Shown here: piece after piece, positions 1 to 7,951 of the stretch | Position numbering within the stretch: the first letter of the stretch is position 1 | Layout of the letters: the number at the start of each line of letters is the position of its first letter | Assembly (NCBI GenBank): GCA_947502505.1 | Contig: CANNAE010000013.1 | Span: forward strand, 1 to 48,186 | Reading direction: 5' to 3' | DNA length: 48,186 nt | From: an uncultured Planococcus sp. | GTDB lineage: Bacteria; Bacillota; Bacilli; Bacillales_A; Planococcaceae | The notes under the pieces: generated by a model | What the model was told of the DNA's origin: nothing | The model's database searches: none | Seen by the model: only the letters and a program-made list of their open reading frames with translations | Translations under genes and position numbers: made by a program

Positions 1-10
1 CGATAAATGA

Positions 11-53
11 AAAACAGATGGAGAAAAAGAATTTCTTTTTCTCCATCTGTTTT
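11..53. terminator. Bidirectional terminator after ecsB
   Basis: A perfect 20-bp stem (arms 11-30 and 34-53) with a 3-nt loop has A and T tracts at its outer ends, so it can stop transcription in both directions. It lies just past the ecsB stop codon, so no ecsC-like gene follows in the same transcript. Confidence 0.9.
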
Positions 54-89
54 ATTTTAGGGACTTATGGGACAGCCACCTTTTTAAAT

Positions 90-1310
90 TTATCGCCGGT
101 TGTTAAGCTGCGCCGACTTTCTTCTGGCGCCTGCAAGCGTCACAACCGAAACGACAGCAATGACGGCTGTGACAAGTAGCGCTGTCATAAACTGGCCGAG
201 TGCCAGCAGCAGGATCAATGCCGAGACAGCCTGGATGGATTGGACCGCAAGCACCCAATTCCATACCGCTTTTGCGCGGCTATGCGTACTCAGCGGGAAC
301 AATTGGTCCATGCGGAAATGCTGGGACTGGTTCAAGCCTTGCCATAATTGGATCGTTGAAGCGAACGCCAAAGCTCCCGCAAACAAAGCGATGGCGATTT
401 GGAAAGGAATGAGCCAAGCCCCCACCAGGATGATCAGCGTCAACCGCACCCACAGGAAGAACAATTCATCGGAACGAATGAACGTCCGGCTCACCAAATA
501 CAAATGGGCATTCGAAGCCTTGCTCTTGATCAGCTGGTAGACCGGATTGAGCCATCTGCGTTCCCTCACCTTCCCTTTCAAATGCGGGACGTCGGTGAAA
601 TAATTGGCGAACTGGTAAAAGCGCAGCATGCGGTTTTCTTCCAATTCGATAAAATGCCCATATGGGAACGCTTTTCCTGCGGCACGGCGTTCCAGCCATT
701 TGCCGTAGAAAATCATCGCGAACAGAAATGCCGCTGCGACAAGGAGCATCCCGTCAATATAGGACCAGGAAAACCCGGCCACGAACAAGAAGCGCACCGC
801 ACGCTCAAGCCAGACGCGGCGGCCTTCGCTTGCTTTTCGCCACTGGAACTCGCTCGTGACATTCCACCATTTCACCAGCAGCAATAGAATCGGAAAGCCG
901 ATCAAATATGACGAAGGCAAGCCATATAAAGCGTTGATGAGCGGCAAGGATACGACAAAGACCACAATCGGCAAATACAATTGCGAGACATAGGTCCAGC
1001 GCAGCGCCGGTTTCAAATAGCCATCGAGACGGCTTTCAAGAGGCAATAGATAGACCCCGTCCGCCTGCTTCAATAAAGTCACGGGCGGGCTATAAGACAA
1101 AAGGGCACCGAACAAAACCGCCATCAACAGGGCTGCCGGAAATTCCGGCGGGACATTTTGCACCCATTCGCTATAGGCGTACCCGGCCGCCCCGATGGCG
1201 AACAGCATGACCACCGCGATATGGCCCGTGACGATGAATTTTAAATAGTTCTGGACTTCGGCAGTATAGCGCCGGAGCCGCTTGTCCCACAGCTCATGCA
1301 GGTTCTTCAT
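90..1310 (-). CDS. ecsB: ABC transporter permease EcsB
   Basis: Membrane subunit of the EcsAB ABC transporter, which in Bacillus and Staphylococcus is needed for normal protein secretion, intramembrane proteolysis and competence; the transported substrate is not settled. The protein is about 406 aa with a basic N-terminus and many hydrophobic segments spread over its length, close to the usual EcsB size. The start overlaps the 3' end of ecsA. I prefer the ATG at 1310 because the GAGG motif lies about 9 nt upstream of it, whereas it abuts the alternative ATG at 1319. A strong terminator follows directly. Identification rests on sequence resemblance plus the ecsA-ecsB-hit neighbourhood. Confidence 0.9.
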   Translation of the reverse strand: MKNLHELWDKRLRRYTAEVQNYLKFIVTGHIAVVMLFAIGAAGYAYSEWVQNVPPEFPAALLMAVLFGALLSYSPPVTLLKQADGVYLLPLESRLDGYLKPALRWTYVSQLYLPIVVFVVSLPLINALYGLPSSYLIGFPILLLLVKWWNVTSEFQWRKASEGRRVWLERAVRFLFVAGFSWSYIDGMLLVAAAFLFAMIFYGKWLERRAAGKAFPYGHFIELEENRMLRFYQFANYFTDVPHLKGKVRERRWLNPVYQLIKSKASNAHLYLVSRTFIRSDELFFLWVRLTLIILVGAWLIPFQIAIALFAGALAFASTIQLWQGLNQSQHFRMDQLFPLSTHSRAKAVWNWVLAVQSIQAVSALILLLALGQFMTALLVTAVIAVVSVVTLAGARRKSAQLNNRR

Positions 1311-2043
1311 TGTCTTCATCCTCGGTCATGGCGATATACAGGTCATCCAGTGACGCATCCGGCATGCCAAAAGCTTCGCGCAGCTCCGGCATCGTGCCGA
1401 TTGCCCGTACGCGCCCGTTGTGGAGCAGGATGATGCGGTCGCAATAGCGTTCTGCCGTCGACAGGATATGCGTCGACATCAAAACCGATGCACCTCCGCG
1501 CTTTTGCTGTTCCATCTGGTCAAGAAGCGATTTGATGCCGAGCGGGTCGAGCCCGACAAACGGCTCATCGATGATATAGAGATCCGGGTCGACAAGAAAC
1601 GCGCTCATGATCATGACTTTCTGGCGCATCCCCTTCGAGAAATGGGAAGGAAACCATTTCAGCCGTTTTTCCATGCGGAATTCCTTCAGCAAATCGGCGG
1701 ATCGGCGCTCGAATACTTCCTGCTCCAATCCATAAGCCATCGCCGTCAGTTCCAAATGCTCACGCAAAGTCAATTCCTCGTACAGCACGGGCGTTTCTGG
1801 AATATAGGAAAAAGCGGAACGGTAAGCGTCGATGTCTTCAGAGAAGGTCTGGCCGTTGAGGCGGATCGCGCCGGATTTCGGCTGCATGATGCCGATAATA
1901 TGCTTGATGGTCGTGCTTTTCCCCGCCCCGTTCAAGCCGATCAAGCCGACCAATTCACCTTTTTCAATCGAAAAACTTACATCTTGCAATACGGGTTTTC
2001 TCGTATAGCCACCCGTTAAATTTTCAACTTCCAATATGGCCAC
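1294..2043 (-). CDS. ecsA: ABC transporter ATP-binding protein EcsA
   Basis: ATPase subunit that pairs with EcsB. A Walker A motif (GLNGAGKST) sits near residues 36-44, the signature region reads FSKGMRQK instead of a canonical LSGGQ, and Walker B is YIIDEP, followed by a D-loop and a switch His (STHIL). Length (about 249 aa) fits EcsA. The start is taken as the GTG at 2043, because AGAGGTG lies 6 nt upstream; an in-frame GTG at 2052 would overlap that ribosome-binding site. The gene is divergent from hit, as in Bacillus, and its last codons overlap ecsB, so the two are probably translationally coupled. Confidence 0.93.
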   Translation of the reverse strand: MAILEVENLTGGYTRKPVLQDVSFSIEKGELVGLIGLNGAGKSTTIKHIIGIMQPKSGAIRLNGQTFSEDIDAYRSAFSYIPETPVLYEELTLREHLELTAMAYGLEQEVFERRSADLLKEFRMEKRLKWFPSHFSKGMRQKVMIMSAFLVDPDLYIIDEPFVGLDPLGIKSLLDQMEQQKRGGASVLMSTHILSTAERYCDRIILLHNGRVRAIGTMPELREAFGMPDASLDDLYIAMTEDEDNEEPA

Positions 2044-2202
2044 TTTCAACACCTCTTTCTTCTTTTACTATTGTATCAAAACTGCGCGGCGAATTCTTTC
2101 GGCAACTAGCCCCATGGCCAAGCGAACGCCAAGGGTGACCCGCCCACTGAATATGGTAAACTGAAAAAAGAACGGCCAACCCATTACAGAAAGGATGAGT
2201 TT

Positions 2203-2634
2203 ATGAGTGATTGCATTTTTTGCAAAATCATTGCAGGGGACATTCCGAGCGTGAAAGTCTATGAGGATGAGCATGTCTATGCCTTTATGGACATCATGCC
2301 TTTATCAAAAGGGCATACTTTGTTGATCCCGAAAACCCACCGCGAGTTTGTTTACGACATGACGCCGCAAGAAGCTGGCCAATTGTTCAGCGTGGCGCCG
2401 AAGATCGCTAATGCCATTAAAGAAACTTTCGAACCCGAAGGCATGAACCTCTTGAACAACAACGGCCCAAAAGCCGGCCAAAGCGTCTTCCATTTCCACC
2501 TGCATTTCATCCCGCGTTACGGCGCAAGCGACGGATTTGGCGCCAAATGGATGACCAAGGAAAAAGAATACACCACCGAAAAAATCCAGGAACTCGCCGA
2601 ACAGGTCAAGAGCAAGCTAGCCTCTGAGGCTTGA
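2203..2634 (+). CDS. hit: HIT family nucleotide-binding hydrolase
   Basis: Histidine-triad hydrolase of 143 aa, expected to split nucleoside phosphoramidates or related nucleotide conjugates. The catalytic triad HFHLH is at residues 97-101, and a CxxC pair (Cys4, Cys7) near the N-terminus matches the zinc-binding form found in Bacillus Hit. The ATG at 2203 is preceded by AAAGGATGAG at suitable distance. It is divergent from ecsAB and is followed by trpP in the same orientation, with a separate promoter-like sequence right at its stop codon. Confidence 0.93.
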   Translation: MSDCIFCKIIAGDIPSVKVYEDEHVYAFMDIMPLSKGHTLLIPKTHREFVYDMTPQEAGQLFSVAPKIANAIKETFEPEGMNLLNNNGPKAGQSVFHFHLHFIPRYGASDGFGAKWMTKEKEYTTEKIQELAEQVKSKLASEA

Positions 2635-2659
2635 TTTTCTGCACTGCACGAGATAAGAT
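2631..2659 (+). promoter_or_regulatory. Probable sigma-A promoter of trpP
   Basis: TTGATT (2631-2636), a 17-nt spacer and TAAGAT (2654-2659) overlap the hit stop codon. Transcription from here would give trpP a leader of roughly 70 nt. Predicted from spacing and consensus only. Confidence 0.5.
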
Positions 2660-2711
2660 CGAATTACGTTTTTCGCCGGCGGCCATGAGGGCACGCCCGG
2701 GAAAAAGAAAC

Positions 2712-2735
2712 TAGCTTTAGCTGAGGAGAGATGAG
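2712..2735 (+). promoter_or_regulatory. Candidate TRAP (MtrB) binding site over the trpP ribosome-binding site
   Basis: Five (G/T)AG triplets lie in register: TAG at 2712, TAG at 2718, GAG at 2723, GAG at 2728 and GAG at 2733, with spacers of 3, 2, 2 and 2 nt. A possible sixth, AAG at 2705, has a 4-nt gap. The last triplets are the Shine-Dalgarno region of trpP. In B. subtilis tryptophan-bound TRAP binds such repeats over the trpP start site and represses translation. Shine-Dalgarno sequences are naturally G/A-rich, so the two upstream TAG triplets carry most of the weight. Confidence 0.6.
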
Positions 2736-2737
2736 AA

Positions 2738-3271
2738 ATGAAAACGAAAAACCTTGTATTGATGGCACTGCTTGTCAGTGTCGGCGCGACTTTGTATGTG
2801 ATTATCCCAGGCATCAACGGCGGGATGAAACCCGACTTTATGCTGACGATGATGTTTATCGGCATCCTGCTGTTCCGCGACGTGAAAAGCGTCTTTTTGC
2901 TCGCTGTCACCACCGGAATCATTTCGGGATTGTTTTCGAGCTTCCCAGGAGGCTTTTTCCCGAACATTATCGATAAGTTCATCACCGCATTCGTCTTTTT
3001 CGCGCTGGTATCGGTACTTAGAAAACACGCGGCTAAGCTTCCGGTCGGCATTGCACTCACTGCAATCGGAACGGTGCTGTCAGGAACCATTTTCCTGTCC
3101 GCTGCCATCTTCATCCTAGGGGCGGACATCCCGTTCACGTTGCTGCTTGCCACGGTAGTCGTCCCCGCTACTATCATGAATGGCGTCGCCTTTGCGGTCA
3201 TGTTCCCGATCGTCACAGGGCTCATGAAGCGTTCGAACTTCCAAAACGCTCCAGCCGCGCAGACTCGCTAA
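2738..3271 (+). CDS. trpP: Tryptophan transporter TrpP
   Basis: Small integral membrane protein of 177 aa with about five or six hydrophobic helices, matching the TrpP (YhaG) family of tryptophan importers. Recognisable features are the N-terminal helix, the MKPDFMLTMMF stretch and the glycine/proline-rich SSFPGGFFPN loop. The position between hit and yhaH is the same as in Bacillus, which supports the call. The ATG at 2738 follows a GAGGAGAG ribosome-binding site that is itself part of a TRAP-like triplet series, so synthesis is probably shut off when tryptophan is plentiful. Confidence 0.88.
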   Translation: MKTKNLVLMALLVSVGATLYVIIPGINGGMKPDFMLTMMFIGILLFRDVKSVFLLAVTTGIISGLFSSFPGGFFPNIIDKFITAFVFFALVSVLRKHAAKLPVGIALTAIGTVLSGTIFLSAAIFILGADIPFTLLLATVVVPATIMNGVAFAVMFPIVTGLMKRSNFQNAPAAQTR

Positions 3272-3296
3272 TATTTAAGAACTTTTTATATGATGA

Positions 3297-3326
3297 TTGT
3301 TTTATTTTCTTGTAGGAATGTATACT
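3297..3326 (+). promoter_or_regulatory. Sigma-A-like promoter of a short unit without an evident CDS
   Basis: TTGTTT (3297-3302), an 18-nt spacer and TATACT (3321-3326). It would drive a transcript of about 350 nt ending at the terminator at 3654-3689. No open frame with a ribosome-binding site is seen inside. Confidence 0.5.
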
Positions 3327-3429
3327 TTCATCACCTTAAAAGTTCCACGAGATATTCCAATGTTTGGAGAAGTGTTCGCTCGTAAACCCCTCTTCTCAAT
3401 AATGCTGCTCATTACTTTCGCAAAGATAA

Positions 3430-3632
3430 TGTCTCCCGTAGGTCGACCTTATCTTTCCTGTGGGACCAGCGGGTTTGAGAGACCCCGCAGGCAATGAATG
3501 AGTGAAGCTGTGCTGAGCACATTCATTTGCGACGCATCTGCTGTGCAGATGTGGGAGCAACGGTTTTAGTGACGAGGAGGCTCGATTCCCGCCCCACGGA
3601 AAGCGAGCGATAAGCTTCGGAAAACATATTTT
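3430..3632. repeat. Structured dispersed-repeat-like element
   Basis: This GC-rich block differs in texture from its AT-rich flanks. It contains several short inverted repeats: CATCTGC/GCAGATG, TGTGCT/AGCACA, and AATGAATG paired with CATTCATT around the latter. It also carries phrases such as GACGAGGAGGCTCG and GGAAAGCGAGCG. From memory, very similar sequence recurs in intergenic regions of Planococcaceae and other Bacillales genomes, but that recollection was not checked here. The short open frames crossing it on both strands have no ribosome-binding sites and look spurious. Confidence 0.55.
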
Positions 3633-3653
3633 TTGGATTTTCTCTATATCGCC

Positions 3654-3689
3654 AAATGCCTTTCCCATTTAACGGGAAAGGCATTTTTT
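3654..3689. terminator. Intrinsic terminator
   Basis: A perfect 13-bp stem (AAATGCCTTTCCC / GGGAAAGGCATTT) with a 7-nt loop and T tract. It ends the trpP/repeat-element transcript and isolates yhaH. Confidence 0.88.
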
Positions 3690-3770
3690 ATTGAATAGCC
3701 ATTCATTCCATGTTTTAATTAAGTGAAATAAAGGAAAAGAAAGATAGATACGAAAGGAGCGCTTACACTT

Positions 3771-4211
3771 ATGAAAGTTTCGAATTTTTTTGCCGGCCTC
3801 GGCGCCGGTCTAGTTGCCGGTGCTGTAACAGCCATCCTCTCCGCTCCGAAATCCGGTGAGGAACTGCGCACTTCCATCAAATCAAGCGGCTCGGAATGGA
3901 AAGAATCAATGAACGAGCTGAAAGCCCGCATCAATGAACTGAAAGAATCGATCAACCACCTGACCGAGGAATCGAAAACACAAGTACCGGAAGCGGTGGA
4001 TGGCTTGAAAGCCTCTCTCCAGTCGTGGCAGGAAGATACGGCTCCAGCCAAAGAGCATCTGCAGCTCGAGATCAAAGCAATCCAAAATTCCATCGAGCAG
4101 CTGCAGGCAGCCATCAGCAAAGACAAAGATGAAGAAGAGAAAAAGAAAGACAAACCAACGAAAATCGACCCGAAACAAGCGGAAAATAAAGGCGATTCCG
4201 AGACAGCTTGA
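3771..4211 (+). CDS. yhaH: YtxH domain-containing protein YhaH
   Basis: A 146-aa protein of the YtxH/general-stress type. One N-terminal hydrophobic helix (about residues 5-24, rich in Gly and Ala) is followed by the typical [10 protein letters not shown] turn. The rest is a long charged helical region, probably coiled coil, ending in a Lys/Glu-rich tail. No catalytic residues are visible; it is probably a membrane-anchored cytoplasmic protein of unknown role. AAAGGAGCG precedes the ATG. The location between trpP and hpr matches Bacillus yhaH. Confidence 0.82.
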   Translation: MKVSNFFAGLGAGLVAGAVTAILSAPKSGEELRTSIKSSGSEWKESMNELKARINELKESINHLTEESKTQVPEAVDGLKASLQSWQEDTAPAKEHLQLEIKAIQNSIEQLQAAISKDKDEEEKKKDKPTKIDPKQAENKGDSETA

Positions 4212-4237
4212 CCATCCCCGGTCAGGTTGTTTTTTTT
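4207..4237 (+). terminator. Terminator after yhaH
   Basis: CTTGACC / GGTCAGG stem (7 bp including wobble) followed by a T-rich run. The stem begins inside the last codons of yhaH. Confidence 0.8.
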
Positions 4238-4263
4238 CGACTAAATTATTTTACTATTCTCAC

Positions 4264-4292
4264 TTTAATTCACTTTGCTTTATTGCTATAAT
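4264..4292 (+). promoter_or_regulatory. Promoter of hpr
   Basis: TTTAAT (4264-4269), a 17-nt spacer and a consensus TATAAT (4287-4292). The -10 element is perfect and the -35 weak, which suggests regulated or moderate expression. Confidence 0.55.
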
Positions 4293-4326
4293 AAAGAAAA
4301 TATTTCCGGTGAAAGTTGGTGCTCGC

Positions 4327-4887
4327 GTGAATGACAAAGAATATACGATGAAAGAAGCTATGCTATACAGTCAAAGAATTGGGCAATTATCGAAAGCATT
4401 ATGGAAAGCGGTAGAGAAAGATTGGCAGATGTGGATAAAACCTTATGACCTGAATATTAATGAACATCACATTTTGTGGATCTCCTACCATTTGAAAGGG
4501 GCTTCTATTTCCGATGTGGCCAAGTTTGGGGTCATGCACGTTTCAACGGCCTTCAATTTTTCGAAAAAACTCGAAGAACGCGAATTGCTGTCGTTCTCGA
4601 AACGCGATACCGATAAACGCAATACATATGTAGAGTTGACCCAAAAAGGCGAAGAGTTGATGCAGGAGATGATCGAACGCTATCATGACACGCCCCATTC
4701 AGTCGTGGACGGCTCCCTTCCGCTCCGTAATCTATACGGGAAATTCCCTGAATTCATGGACGTCATGGCCATTATCCGGAATATTTATGGAGATGATTTC
4801 ATGGAGATTTTCGAAGCTTCCTTCAAGAATATCGAGAACCGTTTCAATGAGGAAAACCATGTTTTGACGGAGAACAAAAATCCTTAA
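4327..4887 (+). CDS. hpr: Transition-state regulator Hpr (ScoC), MarR family
   Basis: A MarR-type winged-helix repressor, about 186 aa. In Bacillus, Hpr/ScoC represses extracellular protease and sporulation genes. The segment NINEHHILW through [16 protein letters not shown] covers the dimer and recognition helices and is almost the same as B. subtilis Hpr. The wing ([11 protein letters not shown]) and the C-terminal [11 protein letters not shown] block are also conserved. The long upstream open frame runs back over the promoter, so the true start must be later; I choose the GTG at 4327 (protein [11 protein letters not shown]...), though its ribosome-binding site is weak. An ATG at 4348 is the alternative. 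Confidence 0.9.
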   Translation: MNDKEYTMKEAMLYSQRIGQLSKALWKAVEKDWQMWIKPYDLNINEHHILWISYHLKGASISDVAKFGVMHVSTAFNFSKKLEERELLSFSKRDTDKRNTYVELTQKGEELMQEMIERYHDTPHSVVDGSLPLRNLYGKFPEFMDVMAIIRNIYGDDFMEIFEASFKNIENRFNEENHVLTENKNP

Positions 4888-4991
4888 AAAACTCACCAAA
4901 AAATATCCCTGAAGAAGCTTGCATTCCCTCAGGAAACGTTGTATTGTATGTATCGGCTCATCAACACTATACATCAATGGGAGATACGCAT

Positions 4992-5537
4992 ATGCATTGC
5001 TGGAAAACAATCAACGTTAAAAAACAATACGGCTCTGACCGCCTGTTCTTCATTTCCGCGCTGATCGGCGCCGGGGTTTTCACTAGCTATTACATGCTGC
5101 TCGCCATCATGTACGCAGACCCCTTGTCCGACCAGAACTTTCTGCTGTTCATGATCGGAATGCTGGCGATCTACCCGATCCATAAACTTTTGCACCTTAT
5201 GCCTTTACTGGGAAGCCGCAAATGTTTGAAGATCAGCATGCGCAAGCAATTGAAGCTATGCCCGACGATTTCTTTGTACATCAAAGAACCCGTGCGGAAA
5301 TCACGTTTCATGCTGGCGCTTGTCGCACCGTTTGCGGTCATCAACACGACCATTGTCGCACTGAGCATCATTTGGCCGGCTTATAGCCATTATTTTGCCA
5401 TTTTGCTTGCGTACCATAGCGCTTTATCCGTGACGGATTTGATCTATATCCGTAATTTGGCGCGCTCGCCGCGGCATGCACTTATCGAAGAAACGGATAC
5501 AGGATTTGAGATCCTGGTGCCGCAGCCAATTGCCTGA
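4992..5537 (+). CDS. DUF3267-type membrane protein (putative zincin)
   Basis: About 181 aa with roughly four hydrophobic segments. An HKLLH (HxxxH) motif lies at the end of the second segment, as in the DUF3267 family, which is annotated as putative metal-dependent membrane peptidases; whether this protein cleaves anything is unknown. The start is set at the ATG at 4992, because GGGAGA lies 7 nt upstream. The longer frame from 4944 overlaps promoter-like sequence (TTGTAT, 18 nt, TATACA). It sits between hpr and prsA, a region that in Bacillus holds yhaI/yhaJ/yhaK. Confidence 0.68.
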   Translation: MHCWKTINVKKQYGSDRLFFISALIGAGVFTSYYMLLAIMYADPLSDQNFLLFMIGMLAIYPIHKLLHLMPLLGSRKCLKISMRKQLKLCPTISLYIKEPVRKSRFMLALVAPFAVINTTIVALSIIWPAYSHYFAILLAYHSALSVTDLIYIRNLARSPRHALIEETDTGFEILVPQPIA

Positions 5538-5596
5538 CCTGCTTTTTTCTTCCCATTTTGCTATAATGGAAGTTAAGGTCAGAGGGGAGGAAACAC

Positions 5597-5782
5597 ATGA
5601 TAGTCGCGTTAGTTGTCATTTTTTCAGTATTCTACGTATTCCAGATTAACCGGATGACATTAGCACTTGTCACATCCCGGGAAATTCCTGAAGAAAACCA
5701 CGAAAAGATTTTTCGTACGATTAATATATTAATTCTCATCTTACTTCTCACTTTATACGTCGGTGTGGAATTCACCCCGTAA
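5597..5782 (+). CDS. Small two-helix membrane protein
   Basis: A 61-aa protein with an excellent ribosome-binding site (AGGGGAGGAAACAC before ATG). It is almost entirely hydrophobic helix (about 1-15), a charged turn (TSREIPEENHEKIFRT) and a second helix (about 40-58). Both ends are probably on the outer face of the membrane, but no function is evident. A terminator begins at its stop codon, so it forms its own unit or the end of one with the upstream DUF3267 gene, 59 nt away. Resemblance to a specific Bacillus yha protein is uncertain. Confidence 0.7.
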   Translation: MIVALVVIFSVFYVFQINRMTLALVTSREIPEENHEKIFRTINILILILLLTLYVGVEFTP

Positions 5783-5807
5783 GCACTTGCCCGAGCAAGT
5801 GCTTTTT
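5781..5807 (+). terminator. Terminator
   Basis: AAGCACTTGC / GCAAGTGCTT, a 10-bp perfect stem with CCGA loop and a T run, overlapping the stop codon of the 61-aa gene. Confidence 0.88.
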
Positions 5808-5928
5808 CTATGCCCGCATTTCTCATGGCCCACTTTCTAACGGATTCGCAATTTTTTGGAACTTTTTATTTTTTCATTCGTTTATGATATAGTAACTACG
5901 GCATCTATTGAAAACAAACGCAAAGACA

Positions 5929-5963
5929 GCCTGCTGCGACATGCATGCAGCCGCTTTTCTTTT
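5929..5963 (+). promoter_or_regulatory. Terminator-like hairpin in the prsA leader
   Basis: GCTGC (5933-5937) and GCAGC (5947-5951), with two more flanking GC pairs, are followed by TTTTCTTTT. It lies about 70 nt upstream of prsA and downstream of a TATAGT-like -10 near 5889. It may be a weak attenuator or only a structured leader. Confidence 0.35.
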
Positions 5964-6031
5964 GCACACAAGCAACAGCCCACACCTATTACATTCAACT
6001 TAGATTGAAAGAAAGTTAGGAGCGAACATTG

Positions 6032-6961
6032 ATGAAGAAATCAGCCTTTACCCTTTCCATCGCGGCAGCGGTTCTTGCACTTTCCGCATGCAGCGATAAC
6101 GGTTCCGACAGCGAAGTGCTTGTCACTTCCGATGCAGGAGACGTGACAAAAGATGAGCTTTACCAAGAAATGAAAACCTCTGTCGGCGACCAAGCCATCC
6201 AGATCCTGATGATTGAAAAAGTATTGGGAGCAAACTACGAAGTATCGGATGACGAAGTCGAAGCAGAGCTTGAGAGCAATAAAGAAGAGATGGGCGAAAA
6301 CTTCGAACAATTTCTCGCTCAGAACAACCATACAGAAGAAAGCTATAAAAAAGTCATCCGCCTGAACTTGCTTCAGGAAAAAGCTTTGACTGAGGATGTC
6401 GAAGTGACAGATGAAGAAATCGATGAATACTACGAACGCCAAGGAACTGAATTGAATGCCCGCCATATCCTGGTGGCAGATGAAGAAACAGCCAATGAAT
6501 TGAAAGCGGAACTTGACGAAGGCGCTGATTTTGCGGAAGTGGCAGAAGAACATTCCACTGACCCAGGTTCTGCAGCTAACGGCGGTGCGCTTGATTGGTT
6601 CGGTACAGGCGCCATGGTACCTGAATTCGAAGAGGCGGCTTATTCACTTGAAGTCGATGAGATCAGCGAACCTGTCCAGTCCCAGCACGGGTTCCACATC
6701 ATCCAAGTGACTGATACCCGCGAAGTGGAAGGCCAAGAGCCGCTTGAAGACCAGCGCGAAGCCTTGCGTTCTGAAATCGCTATGGCCAAAGCAGATCAAT
6801 CCACACTGCTTCCGAAAGTTGCGGCCTTGATGGAAGAAGCCAATATCGAAATCAAGGACGAAGAACTTGAAGGCGCACTTGATGAGATCCTCAACACAGA
6901 ACCGGCTCCAGAAGAAGGAGCACCAACTGAAGAAGAGACCGAAGAAACTCCAGCTGAATAA
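6032..6961 (+). CDS. prsA: Foldase lipoprotein PrsA (parvulin peptidyl-prolyl isomerase)
   Basis: An extracytoplasmic, lipid-anchored foldase that helps exported proteins fold after Sec translocation. The signal peptide ends in a clear lipobox LSAC, with the modified Cys at residue 20. A parvulin domain follows from ARHILV (about residue 145) through HGFHIIQV (about 235), including the GGALDWFG and MVPEFEEAA motifs. Flanking helical regions match PrsA, and a 40-residue Glu/Thr/Pro-rich tail follows. The start is the ATG at 6032, spaced from AGGAGC; a TTG immediately before it is less likely. The role fits with nearby ecsAB and hpr. Confidence 0.95.
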   Translation: MKKSAFTLSIAAAVLALSACSDNGSDSEVLVTSDAGDVTKDELYQEMKTSVGDQAIQILMIEKVLGANYEVSDDEVEAELESNKEEMGENFEQFLAQNNHTEESYKKVIRLNLLQEKALTEDVEVTDEEIDEYYERQGTELNARHILVADEETANELKAELDEGADFAEVAEEHSTDPGSAANGGALDWFGTGAMVPEFEEAAYSLEVDEISEPVQSQHGFHIIQVTDTREVEGQEPLEDQREALRSEIAMAKADQSTLLPKVAALMEEANIEIKDEELEGALDEILNTEPAPEEGAPTEEETEETPAE

Positions 6962-6968
6962 GCAAAAC

Positions 6969-7000
6969 AAGACCCCCGACATCTTTGTCGGGGGTCTTTG
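6969..7000. terminator. Shared terminator prsA / yhaM
   Basis: GACCCCCGACA / TGTCGGGGGTC, an 11-bp GC-rich stem with TCTT loop between two convergent genes. The T-rich sequence is on the prsA side; the A tract upstream serves yhaM less well. Confidence 0.85.
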
Positions 7001-7012
7001 TGTATTTTCGCA

Positions 7013-7951
7013 TTATAGTTTCGGCTTGTAGAATGAGCGGTTGTCGAGCGCGAAAACGCGTTCCGAGAACTCGCCTTCTTTCGTTTTTCCGAGCACACGG
7101 TCGAGCATCATCATTTTCGCATCGATATTGTCGATATAATGAAGGATTTCCGCCTCTTTCACCATCGGTTTTTTCGGGCTTCCCCACTCTTCCTTGCCGT
7201 GATGCGACAAGACGATATGTTGAAGGATCATGACTTCTTCTCCTTCGATGCCGAGTTCTTCCGCGGCTTTTGCGATTTCGGTCACCATAATGGAAATGTG
7301 GCCGAGCAAATTGCCTTCGATCGTGTAAGTCGTCGCAATCGGCCCAGACAGTTCAAATACTTTGCCGATATCGTGAAGGATGATTCCCGAATACAATAAA
7401 TCCTTGTCCAGGCTTGGATACACTTCGCAAATCGCTTTCCCGAGCTTGAGCATCGACACGACATGATCCGCAAGGCCAGAAACATAATCATGGTGATTGC
7501 GCGTCGCAGCCGGGAAGGTCAGGAATTGCTGCTGGTATTTCTTGAGGATATGGCGCGTGATGCGCTGGATTTGCGGATTTTCCATCTCGAACAAGAACTT
7601 CGTCACTTCTTCATGCAGTTCATCGGCAGTTTGCGCCGCCGAAGGCAAAAACTCGGCGATCGTCAAGTTCTCTTCCGGTTTTGCCGGGCGGATGCTTTTG
7701 ATGCGCAGCTGGTTTTTACCGCGGTAATTATGGATTTCCCCGCCGACTCTGACAATCGTCTCTGCCGCATACATCCGTTCATGTTCGTCTTTCGTGTCCC
7801 ATAGCTTTGCTTCGATGTCCCCGCTCTTGTCTTGCAGCACGAGTGACATGAATGGATTGCCGGTCGTCGTGACGCCTTTGACCGATTGTTTGATCAGAAG
7901 AAAATCATCGACTGTCTCCCCGACAGCGCGGGTTGTAATTCCTTTTGTCAT
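7013..7951 (-). CDS. yhaM: 3'-5' exoribonuclease YhaM
   Basis: A 312-aa nuclease that trims RNA (and single-stranded DNA) from the 3' end; the staphylococcal homologue is also known as Cbf1. An N-terminal OB-fold (about 15-85, with [21 protein letters not shown]) is followed by an HD domain with LHDIGK (near 190) and HIVLSHHG (near 250), the metal-binding residues. The start ATG overlaps the yhaN stop codon as ATGA, and GAAAGGAGC lies upstream, so translation is coupled. It closes the leftward yhaO-yhaN-yhaM operon. Confidence 0.95.
   Translation of the reverse strand: MTKGITTRAVGETVDDFLLIKQSVKGVTTTGNPFMSLVLQDKSGDIEAKLWDTKDEHERMYAAETIVRVGGEIHNYRGKNQLRIKSIRPAKPEENLTIAEFLPSAAQTADELHEEVTKFLFEMENPQIQRITRHILKKYQQQFLTFPAATRNHHDYVSGLADHVVSMLKLGKAICEVYPSLDKDLLYSGIILHDIGKVFELSGPIATTYTIEGNLLGHISIMVTEIAKAAEELGIEGEEVMILQHIVLSHHGKEEWGSPKKPMVKEAEILHYIDNIDAKMMMLDRVLGKTKEGEFSERVFALDNRSFYKPKL

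Noticed and set aside
2626..2640. AGCCTC-T-GAGGCT inverted repeat at the end of hit as a terminator
   Set aside because: The loop would be a single base and no T run follows; the sequence instead overlaps a trpP promoter.
3297..3668. Open frames of 66 and 90 codons on both strands over the repeat-like element
   Set aside because: No ribosome-binding site, they run through the hairpins, and codon use is unlike neighbouring genes.
4129..4326. N-terminal extension of hpr
   Set aside because: It overlaps the yhaH end, a terminator and the hpr promoter; known Hpr proteins begin near the chosen start.
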